Below are positions 1 to 8,396 of a stretch of 64,000 bases of DNA, one piece after another. This DNA comes from JANQOH01 sp965201155 (GTDB lineage Bacteria > Pseudomonadota > Alphaproteobacteria > UBA7887), in assembly GCA_965201155.1 (NCBI GenBank), contig OZ241752.1:2790001-2854000 (forward strand), written 5' to 3'. The notes beneath the pieces are model-generated. The model was not told the DNA's origin and ran no database searches. It worked only from the letters and a program-made list of their open reading frames with translations. Within the stretch, counting starts at the first letter, position 1. Every line of letters starts with the position of its first letter. Both the position numbers and the translations under genes were made by a program.

Positions 1-417
1 ACTGCCGGAGTCGCCGACGACGCGGCCGGTGACGAAAACGGGTTCGGTTTCGGGATCGAAATTCAGCAGTTTGCGAAGGTCTTCGTTTTCATTGTTCAGG
101 CCGTGCGCGACAACAGCCCAGCGCTCCAGCCGTTCCGCCTTCTCGCGCAGGCGCGCGTTTTCTGCGCGCAAGTCGAGAAGGGCCGACATTTCAGCCGCCA
201 TGTCGTTCACGCTTTCGATGGGGCGCGAGAGGGCGTCGAGTACCGGCGCAGCCAGGTCGATGATGGTGATACGCAAGGCCCGCGCAGCCTCCACTTCTGC
301 CCGGTCCATGATCATGAGGCCGGCAGCGGCGCTGAAAAGCACGAGAAAGCCAAAGCGCTGAAGCAGCGGCCGGATGGGCAGGGCGGCCGGCAAGTGACGA
401 CCGGGCTGGCGCCTCAC
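1..417 (-). CDS. mreC: Rod shape-determining protein MreC, N-terminal part (runs off the left edge)
   Basis: MreC is the periplasmic scaffold that links MreB filaments to the lateral-wall peptidoglycan machinery. The visible 139 codons give a short basic N-terminus, one hydrophobic membrane segment (about residues 20-38, FGFLVLFSAAAGLMI) and then a coiled-coil stretch rich in Leu, Arg and Glu (about residues 75-115), followed by the start of the beta domain (FDPETEPVFVTGRVVGD). This is the usual MreC order. The start is a GTG preceded by GGGGAG; the ATG 30 bases upstream is followed by a stop after ten codons. It lies 68 bases downstream of mreB in the same direction, the standard mreBC arrangement. 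The C-terminal half is outside the window. Confidence 0.88.
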   Translation of the reverse strand, partial: MRRQPGRHLPAALPIRPLLQRFGFLVLFSAAAGLMIMDRAEVEAARALRITIIDLAAPVLDALSRPIESVNDMAAEMSALLDLRAENARLREKAERLERWAVVAHGLNNENEDLRKLLNFDPETEPVFVTGRVVGDSGS

Positions 418-485
418 CGTCTATGCTCCCCGCTGTTCTTGCGCATGGCCGTGCGGTTGTTTTGTGGTTGCATTGCAGACCGGTT

Positions 486-1526
486 CTAGTAGGCGCTGTG
501 GAGCACGCTTTTCAGCGTGTGCATGTCTTCCAGTGCGCGGCCGGTTCCGAGCGCCACGCAGGTGAGGGCTTCTTCGGCGAGGGAGACGGGCAGGCCGGTG
601 GCTTGGCGCAGCACCATGTCGAGATTATTCAGCAGTGCGCCGCCGCCGGTGACCATGATGCCCTTGTCAACGATGTCGGCTGCCAGTTCGGGCGGTGTGT
701 TTTCCAGTGCGGTCTTGACGGTTTCGATGATCTGGCTGACGGGTTCGGCAATGCTTTCGGCGATCTGCCGTTCGCTGATGACGATCTCCTTCGGCACGCC
801 GTTCATGAGGTCGCGGCCCTTGATTTCGACCATTTTGCCTTCGCCGTCGTCCGGCGGCGCGGCGCTGCCGATGGCGAGTTTGATCTTTTCGGCCGAGGCT
901 TCGCCGATGAGCAGATTATGGTTGCGGCGGATATAGGCGATGATGGCCTCGTCCATCTTGTCGCCGCCGACGCGCACGGATTTGGCGTAGACGATGCCGC
1001 CGAGCGAGAGCACGGCGACTTCCGTGGTGCCGCCGCCGACATCGACAACCAGCGACCCCGAGGCTTCGGTGACGGGGAGGCCGGCGCCGATGGCGGCGGC
1101 CATGGGTTCCTCGATGAGGAAGACGCGCCGGGCGCCGGCGCTTTCCGCTGACTCCTGAATGGCGCGCTGTTCGACGGCGGTGGAGCCGGAGGGGACGCAA
1201 ACGATGACCTGGGGATGGGCGAAGCTGCGCCGGTTGTGCACTTTCTTGATGAAATACTTGATCATCTCTTCGGCGACTTCGAAGTCCGCAATGACGCCAT
1301 CCCGCAGGGGGCGTATGGCCTCGATATTTGCCGGTGTGCGGCCCAGCATGTCCTTGGCTTCACGCCCGACCGCCAGCACCTGTTTGCGCCCCTGCCGCTC
1401 GATGATGGCGACGACGGAGGGCTCGTTCAGCACGATACCGCGGTTGGCCACATAGACCAGAGTATTCGCGGTACCCAGATCTATGGCCATGTTCGAGGAC
1501 ATCATGCCCATAATTCGTTGCATCAT
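486..1526 (-). CDS. mreB: Actin-like rod shape-determining protein MreB
   Basis: MreB is the cytoplasmic bacterial actin that positions elongation peptidoglycan synthases. The 346-residue product has the full family length. The N-terminal phosphate-binding loop reads AIDLGTANTLVYV, followed by GIVLNEPSVVAI; the second phosphate loop is VVDVGGGTTEVAVLSLGG and the adenosine motif is ITGGGALL-like (VTGGGALLNNLD). The N-terminus MMQRIMGMMSSN aligns without gap with other MreB proteins and may form the membrane-binding amphipathic helix. A purine-rich GGAGGGGAGCGGAG precedes the first ATG. mreC follows in the same direction. Confidence 0.97.
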   Translation of the reverse strand: MMQRIMGMMSSNMAIDLGTANTLVYVANRGIVLNEPSVVAIIERQGRKQVLAVGREAKDMLGRTPANIEAIRPLRDGVIADFEVAEEMIKYFIKKVHNRRSFAHPQVIVCVPSGSTAVEQRAIQESAESAGARRVFLIEEPMAAAIGAGLPVTEASGSLVVDVGGGTTEVAVLSLGGIVYAKSVRVGGDKMDEAIIAYIRRNHNLLIGEASAEKIKLAIGSAAPPDDGEGKMVEIKGRDLMNGVPKEIVISERQIAESIAEPVSQIIETVKTALENTPPELAADIVDKGIMVTGGGALLNNLDMVLRQATGLPVSLAEEALTCVALGTGRALEDMHTLKSVLHSAY

Positions 1527-1622
1527 GGCGCCGTTCTCCGCTCCCCTCCGTTCAACTGCACATCAGGTCCGGGTCAATGCCACAGCCAAGCGGGACCAAG
1601 CGCCCGGCCGTCGGCGCTTCAT

Positions 1623-3179
1623 TTATGCATATAGCGCAGCCGGCACGGATTTCTCGCGCTTTACCAGCAATTTGTTCAACGCTGCCAGATAGGCCCTGGC
1701 ACTTGCCACCATGGTGTCGGTATCGGCGTCCTGGCCGACCACCGAACGACCCTTTTCCTCCAGCCGTACCGACACTTCCGCCTGCGCGTCCGTGCCCTCG
1801 GTAACGGCGCTGATCTGGAAGAGCTGCAGGCTGGCCTCGTGGGGGAACAGGGCCCCGATGGCCTTGAACACCGCATCCACAGGTCCGTCACCTTCAGCAG
1901 TCGTCTGCGACAACTGGCCGTCAATTTCCAGTGACAACGCCGCCTGCGGGCGCACGCCGGTGCCGCAATAGACGGACAGGGAAGCCAGCTTGATGCGGTC
2001 GTGGCGGCGCGATACGGCACCATCGACCAGTGCGATCAAGTCGTCGTCGAAGACGTCTTTCTTTTTGTCTGCGAGTTCCTTGAAGCGCCGGAATGAGTCG
2101 TTCAGGGCATTGTCGCCCAACTCATAGCCCAGTTCGCGCAGCTTGCGGCGGAAGGCGTGGCGGCCCGAATGCTTGCCCATGACAAGCGTGGATTTGGTCA
2201 GGCCGACCGACTCCGGGGTCATGATTTCGTAAGTGCCGGAATGTTTCAGCATGCCGTCCTGATGAATGCCGGCCTCATGAGCGAAAGCGTTGGCGCCGAC
2301 GATGGCCTTGTTGGGCTGCACGGCAAAGCCGGTGACGGCGGAGACCAGCCGCGACGCGCGCATGATATTTTCGGTGCGGATGGCGGTGCGGTAGGGGAAC
2401 AGGTCGTTGCGCGTGCGGATCGCCATGATGATTTCTTCCATGGAGGCGTTTCCGGCGCGCTCGCCGAGGCCGTTTACGGTGCATTCGATCTGGCGGGCGC
2501 CTGCGGTGACGGCAGCCAGCGAGTTGGCGACGGCCAGCCCGAGGTCGTTATGGCAGTGCACGGACAGCACGGCGCGGTCGATGTTGGGCACGCGGTTGCG
2601 CAGCATGGCGATGAGGGCAGCGAATTCGTCCGGCGCGGTATAGCCCACCGTGTCGGGGATGTTGATGGTGCCGGCGCCGGCCTTGATGGCGCTTTCGATG
2701 GTGCGGCAGAGGAAGTCCGGCTCGGTCCGGGTGCCGTCTTCCGGGCTCCATTCCACGTCGTCGCACAGGTTTCGCGCGAGGGTGACGCTGTCGATGACGG
2801 CCTGGTGGACGTCGTCCGGGTCCATGTCCAGTTTGTGCTTCATATGGAGCGGACTGGTGGAAATGAATGTGTGGATGCGTTTGCGGCGGGCGGGTTGCAG
2901 CGCCTCGGCGGCGCGCTCGATGTCCTGGCGGCCGGAGCGGGCGAGCGAACAGACCACTGATTCGGTAATGATCTTCGAGACTTCGCGGACTGCTTCGAAG
3001 TCGCCGTTGGAGGCGATGGCGAAACCGGCTTCGACGATATCGACGCCCATGGTTTCGAGCAGCTGGGCGATTTCCAGTTTTTCTTCGAGTGTCATGGAGG
3101 CGCCGGGAGATTGTTCGCCGTCGCGCATGGTGGTGTCGAATATCTTTACGTGTTCGCGGTCATCGACCGGAGTGGTCAT
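1623..3179 (-). CDS. leuA: 2-isopropylmalate synthase
   Basis: LeuA condenses acetyl-CoA with 2-oxoisovalerate in the first committed step of leucine biosynthesis. The 518-residue protein begins with the HMGL-like TIM barrel motif IFDTTMRDGEQSPG (about residues 13-26). It has the metal-binding HxH region (LSVHCHNDLGLA) and the second signature NGLGERAGNASMEE, with a C-terminal allosteric regulatory domain from about residue 390 (SLSVYCGTG onward), the site of leucine feedback in this family. The length is typical of the bacterial LeuA1 type. The ATG has GGAG eight bases upstream. It is transcribed toward mreB with a 96-base gap, and a strong hairpin lies in its leader. Confidence 0.96.
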   Translation of the reverse strand: MTTPVDDREHVKIFDTTMRDGEQSPGASMTLEEKLEIAQLLETMGVDIVEAGFAIASNGDFEAVREVSKIITESVVCSLARSGRQDIERAAEALQPARRKRIHTFISTSPLHMKHKLDMDPDDVHQAVIDSVTLARNLCDDVEWSPEDGTRTEPDFLCRTIESAIKAGAGTINIPDTVGYTAPDEFAALIAMLRNRVPNIDRAVLSVHCHNDLGLAVANSLAAVTAGARQIECTVNGLGERAGNASMEEIIMAIRTRNDLFPYRTAIRTENIMRASRLVSAVTGFAVQPNKAIVGANAFAHEAGIHQDGMLKHSGTYEIMTPESVGLTKSTLVMGKHSGRHAFRRKLRELGYELGDNALNDSFRRFKELADKKKDVFDDDLIALVDGAVSRRHDRIKLASLSVYCGTGVRPQAALSLEIDGQLSQTTAEGDGPVDAVFKAIGALFPHEASLQLFQISAVTEGTDAQAEVSVRLEEKGRSVVGQDADTDTMVASARAYLAALNKLLVKREKSVPAALYA

Positions 3180-3230
3180 GGTTCGGTTCTCCAGAGGCGA
3201 GACAAGGGATTGAGTCCTATCGGCTGAAGC

Positions 3231-3265
3231 CCCCCTGAAGGCGCGTTGCGGGCGCGTTCAGGGGG
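3231..3265 (-). promoter_or_regulatory. Hairpin in the leuA leader
   Basis: CCCCCTGAA at 3231-3239 pairs with TTCAGGGGG at 3257-3265. The stem continues with four more G-C pairs after a two-base bulge. On the leuA strand the hairpin lies about 50-85 bases upstream of the start codon. No U-run follows it, so it is not a classic intrinsic terminator. No short reading frame with a run of leucine codons is evident beside it, so ordinary leucine attenuation is not shown. Role in leuA control is inferred only. Confidence 0.4.
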
Positions 3266-3547
3266 CGAATAAGTCGCAACTTCGCCCACAGCTCGCCGGC
3301 GTCTGGCGACGGCGCGTCGGCAAGAAGCCTGCCGTGGCTGCGACCATGCTTCACCATGTTGATGCAACTCCTTGAGCCCCCGATTGCTTTGCCAAGAGTA
3401 GGCGAATTATTGGGGCGCTGCAACACTGAAGCCGGGAGTAAAACAGTAATTTACCGGCCTTTGGCGTGATCCGAAGGGAACAAACGGCGGTAATGGCGGC
3501 GGTCTGCTCGACAGAATAATCAGCCTCTGCTATGAGGCGGCGTGGCG

Positions 3548-3623
<76 letters not shown>

Positions 3624-3733
3624 CCGGACCGGCGCGGCGCCGGGACTGCGGGGTGTGCAGAAAGTGCTCCGCGCCGGCGGTGAAGGACTGGATTTCGCAA
3701 GTTGCAAGCGCTATGTAACGCGCCGGCGGCTGA

Positions 3734-3809
3734 TCCCCGGTAGCTCAGTTGGTAGAGCGGGTGGCTGTTAACCACCATGTCGCTGGTTCGAGTCCGGCCC
3801 GGGGAGCCA
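3734..3809 (+). tRNA. tRNA-Asn (anticodon GTT)
   Basis: A complete cloverleaf with encoded CCA. The acceptor stem is TCCCCGG/CCGGGGA with discriminator G. The D arm is AGCTCAGTTGGTAGAGC. The anticodon stem GGTGG/CCACC encloses CTGTTAA, giving anticodon GTT. The T loop is TTCGAGT. It lies 110 bases after tRNA-Lys on the same strand, so the two may be co-transcribed. The 3' end is only four bases from the end of the convergent dioxygenase gene. Confidence 0.97.
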
Positions 3810-3813
3810 CCGC

Positions 3814-4731
3814 CTAACGGTTTGACGAAGAGGGTTCGAACGCGGTTGCGCGTTCGTCCGGAACGGTTTTCGCGAGTTCGCTGGCCGGGTCGCCGGCGAC
3901 GCGTGTGTGCCGCAGGCTGCGCGGTTGGGTGCGGTTATAAGGCCGGGCGCGGTGCAGCACGCAGCGATTGTCCCAGATTACCAGGTCGCCTGGCTGCCAG
4001 CGATGCTGGAGGGTGCGCGGCGGACGGCACGCGCGGTCGGTGAGATCGTCAAGCAGCGCCCGGGCATCCGAATCACTCATGCCGGGAATGCGATAGGCAT
4101 GGCGGCCTATGAACAGCGACTTGCGCCCGGTCACCGGATGGGTCTTTACCAGCGGCCGCACCGGCGCCCCCTTGGTGTGATAGCCGTAGCCTGAGCCCGT
4201 CTTGATCTCGTAACCGATCTTCGCTTGCGATTGATAAATCGAATGGCAGGCGGATAGCTTCGCAACGCGATCCCTGGTGGCATCGTCCAGTTCGTCCCAG
4301 GCGGCGCGCATGTCCGCCCACTCGGTCTCGCCGCCCTCCGGGGGAATGACAAGGGCGGACAGCACCGACGCCTTTGCCGCCAGCGGCATATAGGAACTGT
4401 CAGTGTGCCAGCCTTCATTGCCGTGCAGTATCTTGTAGTAGAGTTCGTCGGGGGCAAGGGTCGTGCCGTCGTCTTTCTCATTGCTGATCGAGACGGCCTT
4501 TTCGTTGTTTCCGGGGCGCAGCAGTTCTATGTCGCCGAAGCGGGCGGCGAAGGCGATCTGGTCTTCTTCGCCGAGATGCTGGCCGGGGAAAATGAGGACG
4601 GCGTATTGGTGGAATGCTTCCTCCACGCAGCGCCAGGATTCATCGGTCAGCGATGCAAGGTCTATGTCGGTGACGATGGCGCCCAGCGTGGCGTCGGTGG
4701 GAGTCACGGCGGGCATCCCGTTCGGCGGCAT
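3814..4731 (-). CDS. TauD/TfdA-family Fe(II)/2-oxoglutarate-dependent dioxygenase
   Basis: Family members hydroxylate small organic substrates (taurine, aryloxyalkanoates, alkyl sulfates) using Fe(II) and 2-oxoglutarate in the cytoplasm. The 305-residue product shows the facial triad: His109 and Asp111 in the WHTD motif, and the distal His at about 260 in NRCVLHRARPYN, with an Arg about 11 residues later (RSLRHTRV) that would bind 2-oxoglutarate. The N-terminal part carries YAVLIFPGQ, typical of the family. The start has AGGAGG upstream. It is divergent from the PQQ-dehydrogenase gene. The substrate cannot be read from sequence; no sulfonate transporter is adjacent. Confidence 0.85.
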   Translation of the reverse strand: MPPNGMPAVTPTDATLGAIVTDIDLASLTDESWRCVEEAFHQYAVLIFPGQHLGEEDQIAFAARFGDIELLRPGNNEKAVSISNEKDDGTTLAPDELYYKILHGNEGWHTDSSYMPLAAKASVLSALVIPPEGGETEWADMRAAWDELDDATRDRVAKLSACHSIYQSQAKIGYEIKTGSGYGYHTKGAPVRPLVKTHPVTGRKSLFIGRHAYRIPGMSDSDARALLDDLTDRACRPPRTLQHRWQPGDLVIWDNRCVLHRARPYNRTQPRSLRHTRVAGDPASELAKTVPDERATAFEPSSSNR

Positions 4732-5033
4732 GACGGTCCCCTCCTCGTTCTGTCAAAAGCAAACCCGGCGGGCGCCCGAACGGGCAGCCAAGGTCGAGAA
4801 TGCCATGAGCGCGCGCGGACTGGCAAGCTCGTGCCGGACGCGGCGATCCATGCCCTGGCGGGGTCGAACATCGACGCAACCATGATGTGTTGTTATCACT
4901 GCGCATCGGTTGCAGAAAGCCGCAATCGGTGCCATAGTGCGAGGACGGGCGGGTGTGGAATCCCCGTTTCGGCCCGTCTGTGACTACCTAAACAAGTGAT
5001 ACGGGAACTGTCACAATTGAGGGAGGAGGGGTC
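4732..5033. promoter_or_regulatory. Divergent promoter region between the dioxygenase and the PQQ dehydrogenase
   Basis: No gene is seen here. GACGGGC (4944-4950) and GCCCGTC (4972-4978) form an inverted repeat. TGTGAC (4979-4984) and GTCACA (5010-5015) form a second one with a 25-base spacer. A very strong Shine-Dalgarno, GGGAGGAGGGG, sits just before the dehydrogenase ATG. These repeats are candidate operator or mRNA structures; no sigma-70 boxes are convincing. Confidence 0.4.
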
Positions 5034-6728
5034 ATGAAAGTGACCAGACTGGCAGGTTTAATGGCTGCTGCGTCGGTTCTGGCGCTGGGAGGCGGCGCGG
5101 CGGTGGCAGATGTTTCCGACGCCGACCTCGCGCGGCCGGCGGGCGGTGACTGGCTGCACGCCAACGGAAGCTGGGACGGCACCCGCTACAGCACGCTGAA
5201 CCAGATCAACGACGGCAATGCGGGCGGTCTCGGCGTCAAGTGGATTTACTCGGTCGGCGGCGAGACCGACATGCAGGCCACGCCGCTGGAGCATGACGGC
5301 ATGATTTTCGTGCCGCAGGACAATGCGGTGCATGCCGTGAATGCGGCCACCGGCGTTCGCATGTGGAAGTATGAATGGGAGCTGCCGGAAGACTGGGGCG
5401 GACAGTTCGTGCCGTTCTTCACCGGCAAGCATCGCGGCCTCGCGATTTCCGGGCAGAACATCTATTTCCTGTCCAACGAGTGCACGCTGATCGCACTGAA
5501 CTATCGTTCCGGCGAGGAGGTATTTGCGCACAAGATCGATCGGCCGTATCCGAAGGATTTTGAAAAGGCCGCTGACTCGAACGGCTATTTCTGCACGGTC
5601 GGCCCGCTGGCCATTCCCGGCCAGATCATCGTGCCGATGAACGCCACCGACACGGGCGGTTTGCAGGGTTATGTGCATGGTCATGATCCGGAAACTGGCG
5701 AGCAGCTTTATGCCGCGAACATGATCCCCGGGCCGGACGAGCCGGGCGGTGACACATGGCCGGGCGACAGCCGCATCTATGGCGGCGCCGGGCCGTGGAT
5801 CATCGGCAGCTGGGACGCCGAGCTCCAGCTCTACTACACTGGCACGGCGAACGCCTATCCGTGGAACCCCTACACCGAGCGTGACGGCGCCGGTGCGGGC
5901 GGCCAGCGGAACGAAGGTGCCGCGGCAGTCGTGGCGGTAGATACCGACGCCGGCAATGTCGCATGGCGCTACACTGTGGTGCCGGGCGACCCGTGGGATT
6001 ACGATACGATGAACACGCCGATGCTGGCGACGATTGACGGTGTTCGCACGGTCATTCAACCCAACAAGACCGGCTTCACCCACTATCTCGATGCCGCGAC
6101 CGGGCAATTCCTGCAAGCGCCCGCCCATGCGGACCGCATCAACTGGGCAAAGGGCTACAACCCCGACGGCACTCCGATCTGGGATCATCCGATTCCGCCG
6201 GAGGGCGAGAGCGTAGTGATCTGGCCGAGCCTGCTCGGTTCGGTGAACATGTCGCCGGCAGCAATCAACCCGGATACGGGTCTGGTCTATCTGCCGCGGC
6301 GTGAAAACAGCATGACCTACTCGTTCGAGAAGGTTCAGATCACCAGCAACGTGCGGAATCTGGGTAGTGTGTTCGAGATCAATGCCGGCGGTTCGCAGGT
6401 CAACTCGGCGCATGATCTGGCATCCGGCGACGAAGTCTGGCGGGTTGAGATCTCCAAGGACGGCGATGCCGGCGGCATGCTGACCACGGCGGGCAATCTG
6501 ACCATCTTCGGGAGCCAGGGTGGTGTGGTGTATGTCACCAACGCCTCCACCGGTGACGTGCTCTATCAGTTCAACAGCGGGACTGCATCGCACTCCGGCG
6601 CCATCACCTATACGGTGGGCGGGACGCAGCAGATCACCTTTGCTCTTGGTGGCCTGCCGCAGTTCGGCTCGGCGCCGGATGACAACCCGGTCAACCATGG
6701 CAGCATGCTGCTGACGCTTGGCCTCTAG
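5034..6728 (+). CDS. Periplasmic PQQ-dependent dehydrogenase (quinoprotein alcohol dehydrogenase type)
   Basis: A 564-residue quinoprotein with a signal peptide (about residues 1-25, cleavage after VADVS or AVA) and beta-propeller repeats with recurring DxxTGxxxW-like docking motifs. Such enzymes oxidise alcohols or aldehydes in the periplasm and pass electrons to cytochrome c. The metal-site Asn is in GTANAYPWNP (Asn273). The putative catalytic Asp322 and a second Asp324 occur in PWDYDTMN. An Asp two residues after the catalytic Asp is the mark of lanthanide-dependent XoxF-type enzymes. Two oddities are seen. The vicinal Cys-Cys normally found before NRGLA is Phe128-Phe129 here (VPFFTGKHRGLA), and the usual metal-ligand Glu in GAELGVRG aligns with Thr207 or its neighbour Asp206 (ATDTGGLQG). 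Substrate unknown. A cytochrome gene follows. Confidence 0.88.
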   Translation: MKVTRLAGLMAAASVLALGGGAAVADVSDADLARPAGGDWLHANGSWDGTRYSTLNQINDGNAGGLGVKWIYSVGGETDMQATPLEHDGMIFVPQDNAVHAVNAATGVRMWKYEWELPEDWGGQFVPFFTGKHRGLAISGQNIYFLSNECTLIALNYRSGEEVFAHKIDRPYPKDFEKAADSNGYFCTVGPLAIPGQIIVPMNATDTGGLQGYVHGHDPETGEQLYAANMIPGPDEPGGDTWPGDSRIYGGAGPWIIGSWDAELQLYYTGTANAYPWNPYTERDGAGAGGQRNEGAAAVVAVDTDAGNVAWRYTVVPGDPWDYDTMNTPMLATIDGVRTVIQPNKTGFTHYLDAATGQFLQAPAHADRINWAKGYNPDGTPIWDHPIPPEGESVVIWPSLLGSVNMSPAAINPDTGLVYLPRRENSMTYSFEKVQITSNVRNLGSVFEINAGGSQVNSAHDLASGDEVWRVEISKDGDAGGMLTTAGNLTIFGSQGGVVYVTNASTGDVLYQFNSGTASHSGAITYTVGGTQQITFALGGLPQFGSAPDDNPVNHGSMLLTLGL

Positions 6729-6761
6729 GTTCCGACACGCGGCAGCGGTTGCAATCAGCGG

Positions 6762-6798
6762 CGGGGTGGCGCATAGTCGCGCCACCCCGTTTTCTTTT
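6762..6798 (+). terminator. Rho-independent terminator after the PQQ dehydrogenase
   Basis: A perfect 11-bp stem, CGGGGTGGCGC (6762-6772) with GCGCCACCCCG (6779-6789), encloses a six-base loop and is followed by TTTTCTTTT. It starts 33 bases after the dehydrogenase stop and ends 26 bases before the cytochrome ATG. It should therefore lower or separate transcription of the downstream genes. Confidence 0.85.
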
Positions 6799-6824
6799 CC
6801 ATTTCAGCAAAATGAGGCGTAAAG

Positions 6825-7820
6825 ATGGGCGGAAAGGTCTTTCGGCTGAGTGGTCTGGCGCTTCCGGCGATAATTGTCGGGGCGGCACTGGTCGTATTCT
6901 CTCCGGCACAGGCGATGGATGAGGGAAGCCGGTCATCCAACCCGCTATCCGGCGATGCGGAGGCGGAAACGGAGGGACGGACCGCCTATCGCGCAAACTG
7001 TGCCTTTTGTCACGGCATGAGCGCCGACGGACGCGGGCGCGGCATGCCGAATGCCGCCGATCTGCGCAAGTTCAAGCGGGGTTATTCGCGCTTTGTCCAG
7101 ATCGTCAAGGAAGGCTTCAGGACCATGCCGCCCTGGGGCAGCATGGGCGAGATTTCCGACGAAACCATCGCTCAAATCGGCGCCTATCTCGAAACGGTAG
7201 GGACGCGCCGCGCCAACTGGAAGGACCCGTCGGACCCGCAGTCAGGGCCGTCATCGCCCAAGGAATACGAAATCCATCTCGGCCACATTCTCACCGGCTG
7301 GCATGACACGCCGGGCGCGGTCGGGCTTGTTACGACGCTTGAGGAAGAGCTGGATATCGCCACGGCGCATGCCGGCTATGCGGTGACAGATCTGGAAGAC
7401 CTCGACAATATGCGCTTCCACACCGACCATGTGCGCCATGCGGTCAACCCTGCCTCGGCGCATGCGGGCCAGGGCCCGGGGCTTGGCTACGGCCTGGTTC
7501 GTGCGGCGCAGGGCGTGCGCGATCATCTTGGTTACGCCGCCGGCTCGGCAGATGCATCGGAAAGCATGAAACTGCACGCGCAGCATGTGGATGCCGCCGT
7601 CGGTAATGTGTTGTTCTGGGCCGGCAAGATTCTCGACAAGGGCGGCTTGATCATCGGCGGCGCCTCGCCGATCGTGTCATCCTTCTTTGCCGAGGAAATT
7701 GTCGAGCATCTGGAGTGGATCAGGAACGGGCGTGATGCGAATGGTGACGGGGTCATCAGTTGGGAAGAGGGCGAAGGCGGCCTGGCGCAGATGAAGGCGC
7801 ATCTTTCCTATATCGAATAG
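6825..7820 (+). CDS. Secreted c-type cytochrome with a His-rich domain and a C-terminal EF-hand loop
   Basis: The 331-residue protein has a signal peptide (about residues 1-30, ending SPAQA). A single cytochrome c domain carries haem motif CAFCH (Cys59, Cys62, His63) and a likely axial Met101 in RTMPPWG. After residue 145 comes a helical region unusually rich in His (HLGHILTGWHDT, RFHTDHVRHA, KLHAQHVDAA). It ends in a full EF-hand loop, DANGDGVISWEE (about residues 304-315), with acidic or Asn ligands at positions 1, 3, 5 and 12. It most likely accepts electrons from the PQQ dehydrogenase encoded 96 bases upstream (inference from context). The function of the His-rich part is unknown; Ca2+ or lanthanide binding by the EF loop is a hypothesis. 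Confidence 0.82.
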   Translation: MGGKVFRLSGLALPAIIVGAALVVFSPAQAMDEGSRSSNPLSGDAEAETEGRTAYRANCAFCHGMSADGRGRGMPNAADLRKFKRGYSRFVQIVKEGFRTMPPWGSMGEISDETIAQIGAYLETVGTRRANWKDPSDPQSGPSSPKEYEIHLGHILTGWHDTPGAVGLVTTLEEELDIATAHAGYAVTDLEDLDNMRFHTDHVRHAVNPASAHAGQGPGLGYGLVRAAQGVRDHLGYAAGSADASESMKLHAQHVDAAVGNVLFWAGKILDKGGLIIGGASPIVSSFFAEEIVEHLEWIRNGRDANGDGVISWEEGEGGLAQMKAHLSYIE

Positions 7821-7868
7821 GACCGACGCACCGGGGTATGGCGCGCAACTCATGACGGGAAGGGGATA

Positions 7869-8396
7869 ATGTTTCGGACACCGAGACTGCTCGCGCTGTG
7901 CGCGGTCCTTGCTGCGGTGTGTTCCTTGCCGGCCGCGGCAATGCTGCCGGGGAGCGCGCCGCCCGCGCCGGGAGCGGAAACCGAGGATACTGCGCCCGCA
8001 TGGCGTCAGGATTCAAACCGTGTGGTGACGGAGGCTGCCCACTGGAAATGGCGGCTGGTTTTCGTCGAGCGACAGGGCGACTTGCTGACCATCGGTCTGA
8101 GATACCGCAATGGCGCGTCGACGGGGCGCTCGATCTATCTTGCCACCGACTACAAGGACGAAGTGGCGCTGATCGATCAGGCAAGCGGCGCGCGCTACGG
8201 CCTGATCACCACGGAAGGGATCACCGGCGATATCGTGGCGGTTGATCGAAAGAAATCAAAAAGCGCCAGTTTCACCTTCCCTTACCCTGACGGCGCGGAG
8301 GCAGTAACTTTCGTGTCCAGATGGGTTTCAATGGCGATGGCCGGGGCGGGTCGGTCCGTGACGGTGGAGGTGCCGATAGCGCTGCCAGCGGAATAG
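7869..8396 (+). CDS. Secreted protein of unknown function
   Basis: A 175-residue protein with a clear signal peptide (hydrophobic residues about 8-24, cleavage near PAAAM). It is followed by a Pro/Ala-rich linker and then a beta-rich region (KWRLVFVERQGDLLTIGLRYRN and similar alternating strands) that suggests an immunoglobulin-like sandwich. No cofactor motif or known family was recognised. It starts 48 bases after the cytochrome gene with AAGGGG before the ATG, and its stop overlaps the next start codon, so it is probably co-expressed with both. Confidence 0.7.
   Translation: MFRTPRLLALCAVLAAVCSLPAAAMLPGSAPPAPGAETEDTAPAWRQDSNRVVTEAAHWKWRLVFVERQGDLLTIGLRYRNGASTGRSIYLATDYKDEVALIDQASGARYGLITTEGITGDIVAVDRKKSKSASFTFPYPDGAEAVTFVSRWVSMAMAGAGRSVTVEVPIALPAE

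Noticed and set aside
3217..3426. A possible leader peptide upstream of leuA
   Set aside because: The frame has no cluster of Leu codons and no good ribosome site, so a leucine attenuator peptide is not supported.
5058..6785. A 575-codon open frame antisense to the PQQ dehydrogenase
   Set aside because: Composition is Arg/Ala/Val-rich with no motif; it is a shadow of a GC-rich coding strand whose sense product has clear family motifs.
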